A stretch of 64,000 nt of DNA from JBHELG01 sp046263195 (GCA_046263195.1 JBHELG010000033.1:1-64000), one strand, 5' to 3'; counted from the stretch's first letter, positions 32,776 through 40,988 are shown. The notes: generated by a model from the sequence alone, not told the origin. Numbers and translations are program-made.

Positions 32776-34034
32776 ACCCTGCCCGCATCACGGTGATCGG
32801 AGTCGGCGCATACGGGCTCCCTCCCTCGGGGCGGGAGGCCCTCGTCGAGGCGGACCTCGTGGTCGGCGGCCGGCGCCTGCTCTCCCTCTGCCATGACGAG
32901 ATTCCTCGAGGCGCCGCCACCGTCGTCATCGGGGGCGACCTCACGCCGGCTCTGGACGCGATCGAAGCGGCGAACGGGGACGTGGTGGTGCTCGCCTCGG
33001 GCGATCCGGGTTTCTTCGGCATCGTCCGTGCCCTCTCGGAACGTCTCGGCCGTCGTCGTCTCCGCGTCCTGCCGGGCGTATCGGCGGTAGCGACCGCCTT
33101 CGCTGCCGCCGGCTTGTCCTGGGACGATGCGATCGTCGTGAGCGCCCACGGTCGCGATCCCGCCACCGCCGTTCACGCCTGCCTGGCCCATCCGAAGGTG
33201 GCCGTGCTCACAGCTCCGGGATTCGGACCGGTCGATCTCGCCCAGGCATTGAGGCGGGCTGGTTGCGACGAGCGCACCTTCATCGTGGCGGAGCGCCTTG
33301 GCGAGCCCGGATCGCGCATCGTCGAGTCGGGGCTCGATGAGGTCGCCGGTCGGGTCTTCGGGCATCCGAACGCTGTCGTCGTCCTCGACGAGCGGGCCGC
33401 GATGCGCGCGAGCGGAGCAAGCTCTCCCCGCAGACACGTTCCCGATGGGTGGGCCCTGGACCCGACGGAGTTCGCTCACCGTGCCGGCATGATCTCGAAG
33501 CGCGAGGTACGCGCGTTCGCCCTTGCCACGCTCGGTCCCGGCCTGGGGGACCTCGTCTGGGACGTGGGGGCGGGCAGCGGCTCGGTGGCGGTCGAATGTG
33601 CCCGCTTCGGCGCCGCCGTCGTCGCCATCGAACGCGATGCGGAGGCGTGTGCCCTCATCGAGAAGAACGCCGCAGCCCACGATGTCGCCCTACGGGTCGT
33701 TCACGGCAGGGCCCCTGCGGCGCTGAAGGGCCTGCCCGACCCCGATGCCACCTTCGTCGGTGGCGGAGGCCCCGACCTCGAGAAGATCCTCGTCGAAGTC
33801 CTGGCCCGCACCTCTCGAGCGGTCGTCGTAGCCCTCGCCACCGTCGAACGGGTCGGGCCGACGCTCGCCGCATGCAACAGCGGGGGCTGGGAGGCATCGG
33901 CACGGATGCTGCACGTCTCGGACCTCGCTCCTCTCCCCGGTGGTCGTACCCAGGGCGACGCCGCGCACCGCCTCGCGGCGCACAACCCGATCTTCATCAT
34001 CGAAGGGAGTCGCATCCGAGAGCAGCGCTCGTGA
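32769..34034 (+). CDS. cobL: Precorrin-6Y C5,15-methyltransferase (decarboxylating) CobL, CbiE-CbiT fusion
   Basis: 421 residues from the GTG at 32769. Residues 1-205 form the CbiE tetrapyrrole methylase (ITVIGVGAYGLPPSGREALV, VVVLASGDPGFFGIVRALSE, VLPGVSAVATAFAAAGLSWD). Residues about 235-421 are the CbiT decarboxylase/methylase of the Rossmann type, with MISKREVRAFALATLGPGL, SAM motif VWDVGAGSGSVAVECARF and ATFVGGGGPDLEKIL. Together they methylate C5 and C15 and decarboxylate the C12 acetate. A single fused chain is the Pseudomonas/actinobacterial form. Confidence 0.94.
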   Translation: MLNPARITVIGVGAYGLPPSGREALVEADLVVGGRRLLSLCHDEIPRGAATVVIGGDLTPALDAIEAANGDVVVLASGDPGFFGIVRALSERLGRRRLRVLPGVSAVATAFAAAGLSWDDAIVVSAHGRDPATAVHACLAHPKVAVLTAPGFGPVDLAQALRRAGCDERTFIVAERLGEPGSRIVESGLDEVAGRVFGHPNAVVVLDERAAMRASGASSPRRHVPDGWALDPTEFAHRAGMISKREVRAFALATLGPGLGDLVWDVGAGSGSVAVECARFGAAVVAIERDAEACALIEKNAAAHDVALRVVHGRAPAALKGLPDPDATFVGGGGPDLEKILVEVLARTSRAVVVALATVERVGPTLAACNSGGWEASARMLHVSDLAPLPGGRTQGDAAHRLAAHNPIFIIEGSRIREQRS

Positions 34035-35713
34035 CGCGCATCGTGTTGGCCGCCGCCACCGCCGCGGGGCGGCGCCTCGCTGCCGACCTCGCCAGCCACC
34101 TCGGCGGGCACCTCCACCCGGGGACGATCAGGGACGCCATATCCGCGGCATGGCAGCGGGCCGACCAACTCGTCCTGGTCATGGCCACCGGCGCGGCCGT
34201 TCGCCTCCTCGCCGACCACCTCCGCGACAAGGACACCGACCCGGGAGTCGTCTGCGTTGACGACGCGGGCCGCTTCGCGGTCGCCCTGGTCGGTGGGCAC
34301 GAGCGCGGCGCGAATGCGTTGGCGCAACGGGTCGCGGTCCACCTCGGCGCCACCCCTGTGATCACGACCGCCTCCGAGTCGCATGACCTGCCAGCACTGA
34401 GCGCTCTCGGCTCCCACTTCGGCCTCCGTGTCGACCCCGACAGTGACCTCCCCGCCGTTGGAGGGGCACTCCTCGGCGGTGGGCCCGTGCACCTCCTGAG
34501 AGAGCGGCCGTGGCCGCTCGGTCCCCTCCCCGATGTCATCGAGGTCGACACCCCGGTCCCCCCTCTGCTCTGGGTGACCGACAGGAGCGTCGTGTCGCCC
34601 CGCCCCGCAGTCGTCTACCGGCCTCCGACCCTCGTCGTCGGTGTCGGCGCAAGCAGCGGCGTCACGGCTGAGGAGGTCATCGCCCTCATCGACTCGGCCT
34701 TGGCCGACGCGGGCCTGTCACCGGGTTCGGTCGCGTGCCTCTCCACGCTCGACCTGAAGGCCGACGAGGAAGGGATCGTCGAGGCCGCCGCCACTCGAGG
34801 TTGGCCCCTGCGCACCCTGCCGGCCGAGCGGCTCGCGGCCATCCCGGTTCCAAACCCATCGGCCGTCGTGGCGGCCGCCGTGGGCACGCCGAGTGTGGCC
34901 GAGGCCGCCGCACTCCATCTCGGGGGAGAGTTGCTCATCGAGAAGCGGCGTGGCCCCATGGCGACCGTCGCGATCGCTCGCCGCCCCACCCGGGGCCATC
35001 TCGCCCTCGTCTCGCTCGGACCCGGCGCCGACGACCTCCTCCCGCCCCGTGCCCGCGTCGCCCTGGCCCGTGCCGAGATCGTCGTCGGCTACCACGGCTA
35101 CCTCGAGCTCGCCCGTCCCCACCTCGCCCGCGGGGCCCGGCTCGAAGCCTTTCCCCTCGGCGATGAGACGGCACGTGCACAGCGCTGCCTCGAGCTCGCC
35201 CGGACCGGACACGCAGTCGCTCTCGTGTCGAGTGGCGACGTGGGCGTCTACGCGATGGCATCCCCGACTCTCGAACGGGCCGAGCCCGACGTCGACGTGG
35301 AGATTGTGCCGGGCGTCACCGCGGCACAGGCCGCCGCGGCCCTACTCGGGGCGCCCCTCGGCCACGATCACTGCGCCATCTCACTCTCGGACCTGCTCAC
35401 TCCCTGGGACGTCATCCGTCACCGCGTGACCGCGGCGGCCATCGCCGACTTTGTCGTCGCCATCTACAACCCACGCAGCCCCGCACGCCACTGGCAGCTC
35501 GACGAAGCCCGACGCATCCTGCTCGACCACCGCGAGCCAGACACTCCCACCGGAGTCGTCCACGACGCCTTCCGCCCCCGCCAGCGTGTCGGGCTCACCA
35601 CGCTGGGCAAGCTCGACGTCAGCGACGTCGATATGACCACCGTCGTGCTCGTCGGCAGCTCGCGGACTCGTGTTGTGGGCGGCCGCATGGTGACTCCGCG
35701 GGGATACACGTAG
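34031..35713 (+). CDS. cobJ: CbiG-CbiH fusion: cobalt-precorrin-5A hydrolase plus precorrin-3B C17-methyltransferase
   Basis: 560 residues. The N-terminal 320 residues are CbiG: VLVMATGAAVRLLADHLRDK, DPGVVCVDDAGRFAVALVGG, HERGANALAQRVA, and a C-terminal CbiG subdomain VVGVGASSGVTAEEVIALI, LSTLDLKADEEGIVEAA. CbiG opens the delta-lactone and releases acetaldehyde after ring contraction in the anaerobic route. From about residue 322 the CobJ/CbiH methylase begins (LALVSLGPGADDLLPPRAR, IVVGYHGYLELARPH, VALVSSGDVGVYAMASP, EIVPGVTAAQAAAALLGAPL, FVVAIYNPRSPARHW). Ring contraction and lactone opening are successive steps, so fusion is sensible. Similar fusions occur in other bacteria. Confidence 0.93.
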   Translation: MTRIVLAAATAAGRRLAADLASHLGGHLHPGTIRDAISAAWQRADQLVLVMATGAAVRLLADHLRDKDTDPGVVCVDDAGRFAVALVGGHERGANALAQRVAVHLGATPVITTASESHDLPALSALGSHFGLRVDPDSDLPAVGGALLGGGPVHLLRERPWPLGPLPDVIEVDTPVPPLLWVTDRSVVSPRPAVVYRPPTLVVGVGASSGVTAEEVIALIDSALADAGLSPGSVACLSTLDLKADEEGIVEAAATRGWPLRTLPAERLAAIPVPNPSAVVAAAVGTPSVAEAAALHLGGELLIEKRRGPMATVAIARRPTRGHLALVSLGPGADDLLPPRARVALARAEIVVGYHGYLELARPHLARGARLEAFPLGDETARAQRCLELARTGHAVALVSSGDVGVYAMASPTLERAEPDVDVEIVPGVTAAQAAAALLGAPLGHDHCAISLSDLLTPWDVIRHRVTAAAIADFVVAIYNPRSPARHWQLDEARRILLDHREPDTPTGVVHDAFRPRQRVGLTTLGKLDVSDVDMTTVVLVGSSRTRVVGGRMVTPRGYT

Positions 35714-35974
35714 ATGACGCTGACCAGGAGCGACCCGCCAGGAGCTGCCGTCGGTCACCTCGGACGCAGGAGGACCTGTGAAACCCCCCTCTACACCGTC
35801 ACCGTCGACTGCACCGCATGCGGTGCCTGCCTGCGCACCTGCCCGGAACGCTCCATCCGCCCCGCCGTCCCAGGCTCCCCTGCCCCGCTCGTCGTGCTCG
35901 ACACCTGCAGCGGATGTGGCGAGTGCGCCGAGATCTGCCCGGTCGAGGCCTGCGTGGAGGTGACGCGGTCATGA
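35714..35974 (+). CDS. Two-[4Fe-4S] ferredoxin
   Basis: 86 residues, ATG directly after the cbiG-cbiH stop. Two cluster motifs are complete: CTACGACLRTCP (CxxCxxCxxxCP) and CSGCGECAEICP with the same spacing. The first 28 residues are a non-conserved leader (MTLTRSDPPGAA), which suggests the true start might be the GTG at 35776 (preceded by GGAGGA), giving a 65-residue core. Its place between cobJ and cobH suggests electron supply to a pathway step, for instance ring contraction in the CbiH/CbiG step or the missing precorrin-6A reduction; this is inference. ATGA overlap with cobH. Confidence 0.85.
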   Translation: MTLTRSDPPGAAVGHLGRRRTCETPLYTVTVDCTACGACLRTCPERSIRPAVPGSPAPLVVLDTCSGCGECAEICPVEACVEVTRS

Positions 35975-36546
35975 GACATCCCATCGAGGCGGAGAGCTAC
36001 GCGATCCTGCGTGGCCTGCTCGACCTGTCGCACCTGCCCCCACTTGGGCGCGCGGTCGTCGAACGCGTGGTGCACGCGAGCGCCGACCTCGACTACGTCA
36101 GCGACCTCGTCCTCGACGAGGAGGCACTCAGCCGGGGACAGGCCGCGCTACGAGCCGGCGCTCCCATCGTCGCCGACGTCGACATGGTCGCCGTGGGGAT
36201 CACGGGCCGCAGGGTGCGCAACTTCGTCTCCGACGTTCGCGCCAGCCGCCTGGCGGCGGAGGTCGGAGGGACCCGCAGTTCGGCCGCCGTCAAGGTCGCC
36301 CGGGACGAGGTCGGTCCGGGGGCGGTGTGGGTCGTGGGCTGCGCCCCCACCGCCCTCGTCACCCTGCTCGAGATCGACGCCGCTCCCGCCTTCGTCGTCG
36401 GCCTGCCGGTCGGGTTCGTCGGCGCGGTCGAAGCCAAGGCTGCGCTGCGCGCCTCCGGTCTTCCCGCCGTGTCCAACCTCGGACCGAAGGGTGGGTCCGC
36501 GGTCGCGGCCGCCGCCGTCAACGCCCTGCTCGAGGATGTCTCATGA
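35971..36546 (+). CDS. cobH: Precorrin-8X / cobalt-precorrin-8 methylmutase CobH/CbiC
   Basis: 191 residues. HPIEAESYAILRGLLDLSHL, VVERVVHASADLDYVSDLV (with the catalytic His of RVVHASAD), IVADVDMVAVGITGRR, AVWVVGCAPTALVTLLEI and GLPVGFVGAVEAKAALRASG are all family signatures. It moves the methyl group from C11 to C12 to make (hydrogeno)cobyrinic acid. Slightly short but complete. ATGA overlaps on both sides. Confidence 0.94.
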   Translation: MRHPIEAESYAILRGLLDLSHLPPLGRAVVERVVHASADLDYVSDLVLDEEALSRGQAALRAGAPIVADVDMVAVGITGRRVRNFVSDVRASRLAAEVGGTRSSAAVKVARDEVGPGAVWVVGCAPTALVTLLEIDAAPAFVVGLPVGFVGAVEAKAALRASGLPAVSNLGPKGGSAVAAAAVNALLEDVS

Positions 36547-37496
36547 GCTCCCGCGCACACCGTCGGCCGCCAACCAACCTGCCGCTCGGCGTCCAACGAT
36601 CGCCAGCCCCGTACAGCTCCACAGCCCCAGGCGATGCCCTCCTCGTCGCCGGGCACGGATCACGGGACGACGACGGGGTGGTCGAGTGCGCCGCGCTCGT
36701 ACAGCAACTGCGGCTGCTGCGCCCCGACCTGCCCGTCGCTCTCGGCTTCATCGAGTTCGCCCCTCCACCGCTCCGTGAGGCCGTCGCCGGGCTCGTCGCA
36801 GGGGGGGCCACCAGCATCACCGTCATCCCACTCGTGCTGCTCGGTGCCGGCCATGCGAAGACCGACGTTCCCGCCGCCATGCAGCGGGCACGTGACGCCC
36901 ACCCCGACGTGACCTTCCACTACGGTGCGCCGCTGGGCGTCCACCCCGATCTCCTCACCGTCGTCGACCAGCGGCTCGACGCCGCCCTTCCCCCAGCCGC
37001 TCGTGTCGACACCGCGGTTCTGCTCGTCGGACGGGGGTCGTCGGACCCGGACGCGAATGCCGACCTTGCCAAGGTCGCCCGGCTGCTGTGGGAGGGTCGT
37101 CCGCACGAAACGGTCGAGTTCGCCTTCGTAGGCATCACCGCTCCGTTGGTCCGAGCCGGACTCGATCGGTGCCGACGGCTCGGTGCCCGTCGCATCGCCG
37201 TGGTGCCCTACTTCCTGTTCACGGGAGTTCTGCTGCACCGCATCAAGTCCGAAGCAGACGCATTCGCCGCCGCCAATCCCGGTCTCGACGTCGTCGTCAC
37301 CGCCCACCTCGGCGCCGATCCCCGCATCGCGCGGCTGGTGCTCGACCGCTTCGACGATGCCCGGGACGGCCGCGCCCAGCCGAACTGCGACGTGTGCCAG
37401 TACCGCATCCCGCTGCCCGGCTTCGAACAGCGGGTCGGAGCCCCACAGACGCTCCACTTCCACCCTCACGACCCTTGCCCAGAGGGGCTCAGGTGA
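36543..37496 (+). CDS. cbiX: Sirohydrochlorin cobaltochelatase CbiX
   Basis: 317 residues, the long two-domain form. The first half has ALLVAGHGSRDDDGVVECAA with the catalytic His, IEFAPPPLREAVAGLVAGGA, VIPLVLLGAGHAKTDVPAAM (second His); the second half repeats the fold (AVLLVGRGSSDPDANADLAK, VVPYFLFTGVLLHRIK) with HPHDPCP at the end. A CDVC motif near residue 285 could hold an Fe-S cluster or metal, as in long CbiX proteins. It inserts Co2+ into sirohydrochlorin at the beginning of the anaerobic route. ATGA overlap with cobH and GTGA with the cobU-cobC fusion. Confidence 0.93.
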   Translation: MSSRAHRRPPTNLPLGVQRSPAPYSSTAPGDALLVAGHGSRDDDGVVECAALVQQLRLLRPDLPVALGFIEFAPPPLREAVAGLVAGGATSITVIPLVLLGAGHAKTDVPAAMQRARDAHPDVTFHYGAPLGVHPDLLTVVDQRLDAALPPAARVDTAVLLVGRGSSDPDANADLAKVARLLWEGRPHETVEFAFVGITAPLVRAGLDRCRRLGARRIAVVPYFLFTGVLLHRIKSEADAFAAANPGLDVVVTAHLGADPRIARLVLDRFDDARDGRAQPNCDVCQYRIPLPGFEQRVGAPQTLHFHPHDPCPEGLR

Positions 37497-39124
37497 CCCG
37501 CATCCTCGTCCTCGGCGGTACGAAGTCGGGCAAGACCACGCTTGCCGAGCAACTTGCCGCCGCACCGGGTCGTCCCGTCGCCGTCGTCGCGACCGCCCAG
37601 GTGACCGACCCGGAGATGGCGGAGCGGATCAGCCGCCATCGCGAACGTCGCCCCTCCAGCTGGACGACCATCGAAGACGTCGACCTGAGGGATGCCCTCG
37701 ACATGGTCGGCCCCCACGACAGCGTGATCGTCGACGCACTCGACACGTGGCTGGCCCGCCGCATGGGGGCGGCTGGGCTGTGGACCGACCAGGCGACCGC
37801 CCCGCTGGGTGCGAGCGGCACGAGGGTTGTCGAGGCCATCCTCGCCGAGCTCGCCGCATTCTGGGCAGCCGCCGGGAGCCGGAGCGGACTCAGCGTGGTC
37901 GTCGCCGGGCAGCCCGGCTGGGCTCCCGTGCCAGCCGACGCTTCTACCCGTCGCTTCCTCGATGTGCACGGGACCGCGATCCAGGGGCTGTCCGCCAGCG
38001 CGGACCGCGTGATGATGGCGGTGGCCGGTCGCGCCCTCGAGCTGACTGCCGCCCCCACCCGGTTCGAGTCACAAGAGGCGCAAAACGTGCCGGAACTGCG
38101 TGAGCACGGCGACACCCAAGCCCCGCCCGGCACCCTCGACCTCGCGGTCAACGTCCAGTCCGACCTGCCCCGCTGGCTGCGGCAACGTCTGGCCGAGACG
38201 CTCGAGCGGGTGACGAGCTATCCCGACACCACCCGTGCCCGCGCGGCCGCCGCAACCCGACACGACCGGCCCCCGGCGGAGTGCCTGCCGCTCGACGGCG
38301 CAGCCGAGGCTTTCTGGTTGCTCGCTTCCACGCTGCGGCCAGGCCGGGCGGTATGTGTCCACCCTTCCTTCACCGAACCCGAAGCGGCCCTGCGCGCGCA
38401 TGGCCACCGGGTGACGCGCGTCTTCCGCGACCGTGAGCGAAATTGGGGACTCGACCCCGACGCCGTACCCCCCGAGGCAGATCTCGTCGTCCTCGGTCGT
38501 CCCGACAACCCCACCGGAGCACTCGACCCCTTGGACGACATCGCGGCGCTCACCCGAGAGGGTCGCACCCTCGTCGTCGACGAGTCGTTCGCCGAATTCC
38601 TGCCCGACGAGCGCCTCACCCTCGCCGCTCGTCGCGACCTTCCCGGCCTCGTCGTCATACGCAGCCTCACGAAGCTGTGGGGTCTTGCGGGCCTTCGAGT
38701 CGGCTATCTGCTCGCCGCGGCCGACCTCGTCGCCCGACTCGACTCGAAGCGGCAGCCGTGGTCGGTCAACGCGCTCGCCGCTGAGGCCCTCGTCGCCTGC
38801 GTCGCGGCTGAGGACGAGCGCCAGGCACGCGCCCGCCGGGTCGCCACGGAACGTGAGCGGCTCGAGGCGGTTCTGCGCACCGTCCCCGGCCTCGTCGTGT
38901 GGCCCTCCGCGGCCAACTTCCTCCTGCTTGCGGCCCCCGGCGTCAGCGACCTGCGCCAACGCCTACTCCGACGGGGGGTGGCGGTACGGCGCGGCGAGAC
39001 ATTTCCCGGGCTCGGCCCCGACCACGTTCGTGTCGCCGTTCGCGAGCCTGCCGACAGTGATCAACTCGTCGCCGCCGTGCGCGAATCGCTGGGTGTCGAG
39101 AGCCCGCGCCTGTGCGCGACGTGA
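37493..39124 (+). CDS. cobU: CobU-CobC fusion: adenosylcobinamide kinase/guanylyltransferase plus threonine-phosphate decarboxylase
   Basis: 543 residues from the GTG at 37493. The N-terminal ~185 residues are CobU/CobP: P-loop VLGGTKSGKTTLAEQL, AVVATAQVTDPEMAERISRH, RRPSSWTTIEDVDLRDAL, VIVDALDTWLARRM, and VAGQPGWAPVPADASTRRFL. After a short linker the remainder (about 205-543) is a PLP class I/II aminotransferase fold as in CobD/CobC L-threonine-O-3-phosphate decarboxylases: VNVQSDLPRWLRQRL, VLGRPDNPTGALDPLDDIAA, LVVDESFAEFLPD, PLP-lysine in VIRSLTKLWGLAGLRVGYL near residue 393, and a late Arg in VRVAVREPADSD. One chain thus makes the aminopropanol-phosphate arm and activates its product adenosylcobinamide phosphate. 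Confidence 0.9.
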   Translation: MTRILVLGGTKSGKTTLAEQLAAAPGRPVAVVATAQVTDPEMAERISRHRERRPSSWTTIEDVDLRDALDMVGPHDSVIVDALDTWLARRMGAAGLWTDQATAPLGASGTRVVEAILAELAAFWAAAGSRSGLSVVVAGQPGWAPVPADASTRRFLDVHGTAIQGLSASADRVMMAVAGRALELTAAPTRFESQEAQNVPELREHGDTQAPPGTLDLAVNVQSDLPRWLRQRLAETLERVTSYPDTTRARAAAATRHDRPPAECLPLDGAAEAFWLLASTLRPGRAVCVHPSFTEPEAALRAHGHRVTRVFRDRERNWGLDPDAVPPEADLVVLGRPDNPTGALDPLDDIAALTREGRTLVVDESFAEFLPDERLTLAARRDLPGLVVIRSLTKLWGLAGLRVGYLLAAADLVARLDSKRQPWSVNALAAEALVACVAAEDERQARARRVATERERLEAVLRTVPGLVVWPSAANFLLLAAPGVSDLRQRLLRRGVAVRRGETFPGLGPDHVRVAVREPADSDQLVAAVRESLGVESPRLCAT

Positions 39125-40182
39125 CCCTCTCCGACCGCGTCCGAGAGCTCGCCGCCGACGTCGTCGCCGTCGACCGCGAGGCCGCTGCGGCCGCAGAGGC
39201 CCGCCAGTTGCAACTCGCGAAGCCTCCGGGCAGCCTCGGCGCCCTCGAGCCTCTCGGCGCGCAGCTGTGCGCGATCGCCGGAGACTGTCCACCCCCGATG
39301 CCGACACAGGCGGCGCTCCTGCTCGCCGCTGCCGATCACGGCGTCCACGCATCGGGGGTCACTCCCTGGCCGCAGGACGTCACCCGACGCCTGGTCGAGG
39401 CGCTTTGCCGCGGAGGAGGGACGGCGAACGTCCTCGCCGACCTGGTGGGCTGCCGCGTGTGCGTCCTGGATGTCGGCGTCGCTGGGGAGCTGGGAGGTCA
39501 TCCGCGCCTACGACGCGCCCGAGTTCGGCTCGGTACCGCTGATCTTCGTACCACGGAGGCGATGAGGGAGGAGGAGGCGGCCCGCGGCGTGCTGGCGGGT
39601 GCCGGAGTCGCCGAGGAGCTCGTCGGCGCCGGCGCCGATCTTCTCGTCACAGGCGAGGTGGGCATGGCGAACACTACCGCAGGCGCCTGTCTCGTGGCCG
39701 CCCTCACAGGCGCCGATCCTGTCAGCGTGACGGGGCGCGGCTCCGGCGTGGACGACCACGGGCTCGCCCGTAAACGCGCCGTTGTCGCCGAGGCACTGGC
39801 CCGTCACGGGAACGACACTCGTCCACTGCGGGTCCTCGCGTCCCTTGGCGGGCTCGAGCATGCCGCCCTCGTCGGTCTCATCCTCACCGCTGCCGCCGAG
39901 GGCCTTCCTGTCCTTCTCGACGGGCTGGCAGCGCTGGCCGCGGCGCTGGTCGCCACATCGCTCGCCCCGGACGTGGTCGGCTACCTCATCGCCGGCCACC
40001 GCCCGGCCGAGCCGGGAGCGAGCGTCGCGCTGGACCACCTCGGCCTCGAGCCCCTGCTCGACCTCGGGCTGCGGCTCGGAGAGGGCACCGGAGCGCTGCT
40101 CGCCATCCCGCTCGTCCAAGCTGCGGCCCGCGTCCTGCGCGACGTCGCCACACTCGCAGACGTCGGAATCGTGCCACCGTGA
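39112..40182 (+). CDS. cobT: Nicotinate-nucleotide-dimethylbenzimidazole phosphoribosyltransferase CobT
   Basis: 356 residues from GTG 39112; a GTG at 39121 (GTGA overlap with the upstream stop) is equally possible. RQLQLAKPPGSLGALEPLGA, ALLLAAADHGVHASGVTPWP, the catalytic Glu in LLVTGEVGMANTTAGACLVA, VTGRGSGVDDHGLARK and the C-terminal YLIAGHRPAEPGASVALDHL, GLRLGEGTGALLAIPLV are all CobT signatures. It makes alpha-ribazole 5'-phosphate for the lower loop. The nucleobase synthase bluB is not in the window. Confidence 0.94.
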   Translation: MRDVTLSDRVRELAADVVAVDREAAAAAEARQLQLAKPPGSLGALEPLGAQLCAIAGDCPPPMPTQAALLLAAADHGVHASGVTPWPQDVTRRLVEALCRGGGTANVLADLVGCRVCVLDVGVAGELGGHPRLRRARVRLGTADLRTTEAMREEEAARGVLAGAGVAEELVGAGADLLVTGEVGMANTTAGACLVAALTGADPVSVTGRGSGVDDHGLARKRAVVAEALARHGNDTRPLRVLASLGGLEHAALVGLILTAAAEGLPVLLDGLAALAAALVATSLAPDVVGYLIAGHRPAEPGASVALDHLGLEPLLDLGLRLGEGTGALLAIPLVQAAARVLRDVATLADVGIVPP

Positions 40183-40988
40183 GAGCCGCGCTCGGCTTTC
40201 TCACCCTGCTACCCGTCGGGGAGCCCGAGCCACCCGGACCCGGCAACCTGGCGGTCTTCCCCCTCGTCGGAGGGTTGCTCGGCCTCGTGTGGGTAGCAGC
40301 CGGCATGGGAGGGGAGGCGCTGGGGGGCCCGCCCGTGGGGGCGGGAATGGTGCTCGTCGTCGACCTTCTCGCGACCGGGGCGCTGCACCTCGATGGTCTC
40401 GCGGACGTGGCCGACGGTGCCGCCTCGCGTCTTCCTCCCCACGAAGCCCAGACTGTCATGCGCGACCCCCGGATCGGCGCGGTGGGGGCTGCCACCCTCT
40501 GCACCGCGCTGCTCGTCCGCTTCGCCCTCATCGCCGCCGCGCTCCCCACCCCTGCCATCCTCATCGCGGCCCCCGCAGCGGGGCGAGCGGCGATGGTGTG
40601 GACACTCGGTCGGCTGCCGCACACCTCGGGTGCCAGCGCAGGCGGCGGGCAGGCGGGACAACTCGGGGCCTCCGGAGGCGGCGGGCAGGCAGGCGGGCCT
40701 TCCGGCTCGCTCGGTACCGCGTTGGCCCATCGTGCCGGGCTGGCGGTTCGGGCGGCAGCCGTGGCTCTCGTCGCCGTCGTGACCGCGGGCGCATTCGCCC
40801 TCGCCCGACATTCCCCGGCGACTGTGGTCGCCGCGACGGCGGTCGCTCCGGCACTCATCGTGCTCGTCAGCGAACCAGCTGCTAGATGGTGGTCCCGCCG
40901 CTTCGGGTTCCTCTCCGGCGACGCCGTCGGCGCCGTGGGTGTCGTGACAGAACTCGTCGTCGTGGCCGGATTGCTCCTCGCCACGTGA
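40179..40988 (+). CDS. cobS: Adenosylcobinamide-GDP ribazoletransferase CobS
   Basis: 269 residues. Integral membrane protein with RAALGFLTLLPVGEPE, FPLVGGLLGLVWVA, the metal-binding LLATGALHLDGLADVADGA and MRDPRIGAVGAATL motifs. It joins alpha-ribazole to adenosylcobinamide-GDP, the last assembly step. A Gly/Gln-rich insert (residues about 148-176, GASAGGGQAGQ) encoded by a 36-nt-period repeat interrupts the region between two membrane helices. Last gene of the operon. Confidence 0.92.
   Translation: MRAALGFLTLLPVGEPEPPGPGNLAVFPLVGGLLGLVWVAAGMGGEALGGPPVGAGMVLVVDLLATGALHLDGLADVADGAASRLPPHEAQTVMRDPRIGAVGAATLCTALLVRFALIAAALPTPAILIAAPAAGRAAMVWTLGRLPHTSGASAGGGQAGQLGASGGGGQAGGPSGSLGTALAHRAGLAVRAAAVALVAVVTAGAFALARHSPATVVAATAVAPALIVLVSEPAARWWSRRFGFLSGDAVGAVGVVTELVVVAGLLLAT
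40641..40690 (+). repeat. 36-nt-period G/C-rich repeat inside cobS
   Basis: GGCGGCGGGCAGGC occurs at 40641-40654 and again at 40677-40690, 36 nt apart, keeping the reading frame (GGGQAGQLGA then GGGGQAGG). The insert lies in a loop between membrane helices. Same period and similar composition as the cobD repeat. Confidence 0.6.

Larger units (their letters stand above)
16387..40988 (+). other. Cobalamin biosynthesis operon, cbtB to cobS
   Basis: Twenty-one consecutive plus-strand genes run from cbtB to cobS. Almost all junctions overlap by 4-8 nt (ATGA or GTGA); the longest gap is 19 nt before cobO. There is one promoter and one riboswitch at the 5' end and no internal gap large enough for a standard promoter. 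This implies a polycistronic message with coupled translation. The set covers cobalt entry, ring synthesis from uroporphyrinogen III, amidation, adenosylation and nucleotide-loop assembly. Confidence 0.8.
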
